A DNA stretch of 33,721 bases. Origin: an uncultured Chitinophagales bacterium. Its GTDB lineage: Bacteria; Bacteroidota; Bacteroidia; Chitinophagales; UBA2359. Below the pieces are notes generated by a model. It saw nothing but the letters and a program-made list of their open reading frames with translations. It searched no databases and had not been told where the DNA came from. This document shows positions 33,592 to 33,721 of the stretch, piece after piece; position 1 is the stretch's first letter; each line of letters opens with the position of its first letter. A program made the position numbers and the translations under genes. The stretch covers positions 1-33,721 of the forward strand of contig CALBCY010000272.1 of NCBI GenBank assembly GCA_937927195.1. The letters run 5' to 3'.

Positions 33592-33721
33592 ATGAGTTAT
33601 TTAGAAAAAGCTAGTCAACTTTATGCAATGATTGGTGAAGGAAAATCTATGGAAGCTTTAGACCAGTTTTACGCTGAAGATTGTGTAATTACTGAAGGAG
33701 ATGGCAAGCAGAGACATGGTT
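33592..33721 (+). CDS. SnoaL/NTF2-like protein (5' part only)
   Basis: The first 43 codons are visible; the gene runs off the window. MSYLEKASQLYAMIGEGKSM and EALDQFYAEDCVITEGDGK match the start of SnoaL-like / nuclear-transport-factor-2-fold proteins: a first helix, a second helix ending in FYAEDC, then a strand. The fold serves as a small ligand-binding or isomerase barrel, so no specific role can be given. Confidence 0.7.
   Translation, partial: MSYLEKASQLYAMIGEGKSMEALDQFYAEDCVITEGDGKQRHG

Overview
This is an AT-rich chromosomal window from a member of the Bacteroidota. Four things point there: promoters of the TAnnTTTG type, an ExbB-ExbD-TonB set whose TonB has a long low-complexity periplasmic linker, a YpdA-type bacillithiol disulfide reductase, and a C-terminal helix-hairpin-helix module of the kind attached to L21 ribosomal proteins in this phylum. 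The gene set is mostly housekeeping. I see no phage, transposase, CRISPR array, rRNA or tRNA. The class is uncertain; Saprospiria, Chitinophagia or Cytophagia relatives would all fit.

Layout. Positions 1-6651 are all on the minus strand: a partial TlpA-like thioredoxin lipoprotein, an S41 PDZ protease, a secreted TPR protein and gyrA. From 6855 a plus-strand run encodes exbB, exbD, a TonB-like transducer and folC, tightly packed and partly overlapping. It ends in a hairpin shared with the convergent SEC-C protein gene (10151-10999). A BtpA/SgcQ-family gene (minus) diverges from a three-gene overlapping operon: a small DUF3311-like membrane protein, a sodium:solute symporter and an AlkB-type alkane hydroxylase. 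Next come a secreted cyclophilin, mscL, ornithine aminotransferase (minus), a membrane pyrophosphatase with K+-dependent and probably Na+-pumping signatures, and a secreted sulfatase-like FN3 protein (minus).

The second half (22.7-33.7 kb) holds a membrane protein with three related helical repeats, a glycogen-binding-like/histone-H1-like/HhH fusion protein, a Nudix hydrolase, an unknown conserved protein, YpdA, a sensor kinase with a periplasmic PDZ domain plus its response regulator, an alpha/beta hydrolase next to a DUF4126 protein, and the start of a SnoaL/NTF2-like gene.

The least ordinary items are: (1) the sulfatase-fold protein that keeps a formylglycine-type Ser but lacks several catalytic residues; (2) the carbohydrate-binding/H1-like/HhH chimera; (3) the PDZ-containing histidine kinase; (4) the triple-repeat membrane protein; (5) translational coupling of an AlkB hydroxylase to an SSS transporter. 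I found no clear, wholly new multigene system. These are candidates for unusual single proteins or modules.
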